64,000 bases of DNA from Chondrosia reniformis (Eukaryota > Porifera > Demospongiae > Chondrillida > Chondrillidae): positions 1,891,401-1,955,400 of the forward strand of contig OX359198.1 of NCBI GenBank assembly GCA_947172415.1, read 5' to 3'. Below, piece after piece: positions 63,677 through 64,000 of this stretch (position 1 is the first letter of the stretch; every line of letters starts with the position of its first letter). The translations under genes were made by a program, and so were the position numbers. The notes under the pieces were generated by a model. The model saw only the letters and a program-made list of their open reading frames with translations. It was not told the origin of the DNA and did not search any database.

Positions 63677-63948
63677 ATGGAACTGCTTAAAACTATTAAG
63701 AGACATGTACCAGGAAGGAAAATGTTTGTATACGTGCCTATCCTAAAAAGAACGGTATGTGATGGAAATTTTCAGACCTATCTCCTCTCATTCTTTTCTA
63801 TTCTGTTATTAGAATGCATGTTTTCTGGTCCAATAAATGAAACCATATCTGTATATGCATACAGGAAATTCTTCACGCAAACGGGACGAAGCGGGTGGCT
63901 GAATCAAAGAAACTCTTCGCTTTAAAGTTGAATAACAAATACAAAACG
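63677..63948 (+). CDS. Gene D: 5' end of an unidentified gene, continues past the window
   Basis: Exon 1 63677-63754 (26 codons, MELLKTIKRHVPGRK start, ending ILKRT before gtatgt); exon 2 63865-63948 (28 codons, EILHANGTKRVAESKK onward, before gtacgt). Both exons are phase 0 and rich in lysine and arginine. A TATA-like tatatata at 63577 sits about 100 bases upstream of the ATG. I do not recognise the family from these 54 residues. Confidence 0.5.
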
Positions 63949-64000
63949 GTACGTTGCCTATATAACTCCACATCCTCTATACGTCTATAATAGAGTTTAG

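Overview
This is a eukaryotic window, most likely from an early-branching animal. A sponge is my best guess: AT-rich DNA, long introns with clean GT-AG sites, and a plexin receptor whose cytoplasmic half aligns well, from memory, with vertebrate plexins. The species cannot be named from the sequence alone, and no bacterial features are present.

The window is dominated by a small plexin family in three states. (C) Plus strand, 38510-62325: a complete canonical plexin. I could place 28 exons with consistent splice phases, giving about 1839 residues: signal peptide, Sema, PSI/IPT ectodomain, transmembrane helix, split RasGAP domain and Rho-binding domain. (B) Minus strand, 33518-17147, head-to-head with C: 17 exons and about 1422 residues. 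Its ectodomain is nearly the same as C's, but the RasGAP/RBD half is absent. A single tail exon replaces it, with nine tyrosines in SH2/PTB-type motifs (two YxxM, three YxN, one NPxY). (A) Minus strand, 13202-9641: a partial copy of exons 1-6 with a 4-base insertion in exon 3, truncated at its 3' side; a pseudogene, or at most the source of a secreted Sema fragment. A fourth gene (D) begins at 63677 and runs off the right edge.

Layout: 1-9600 has no recognisable gene and is rich in degenerate tandem repeats. 9641-13202 is pseudogene A. 13203-17146 holds transposon debris, including a Penelope-like reverse transcriptase fragment and a foldback element. 17147-33518 is gene B; its intron 3 carries a minisatellite split by a 3.9 kb CACTA-like DNA transposon, which itself contains a pogo/Tigger-like MITE. 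33519-38509 is the B/C divergent intergenic region, filled with LINE debris and a cysteine-rich gene fragment. 38510-62325 is gene C, with several MITEs and minisatellites in its introns. 62326-63676 is intergenic, followed by gene D.

The main biological suggestion is that B and C would read the same semaphorin-type ligand but pass it to different outputs: C to Ras/Rap-GAP signalling, B to phosphotyrosine adaptor signalling. Sequence homogenisation between B and C is strongest at the 5' end (intron 2 is identical, 64 of 64 bases) and is lost at the transmembrane exon. A 22-base minisatellite has grown out of the splice acceptor of C's first GAP exon; it contains two decoy acceptors that would each end the protein before the GAP domain.
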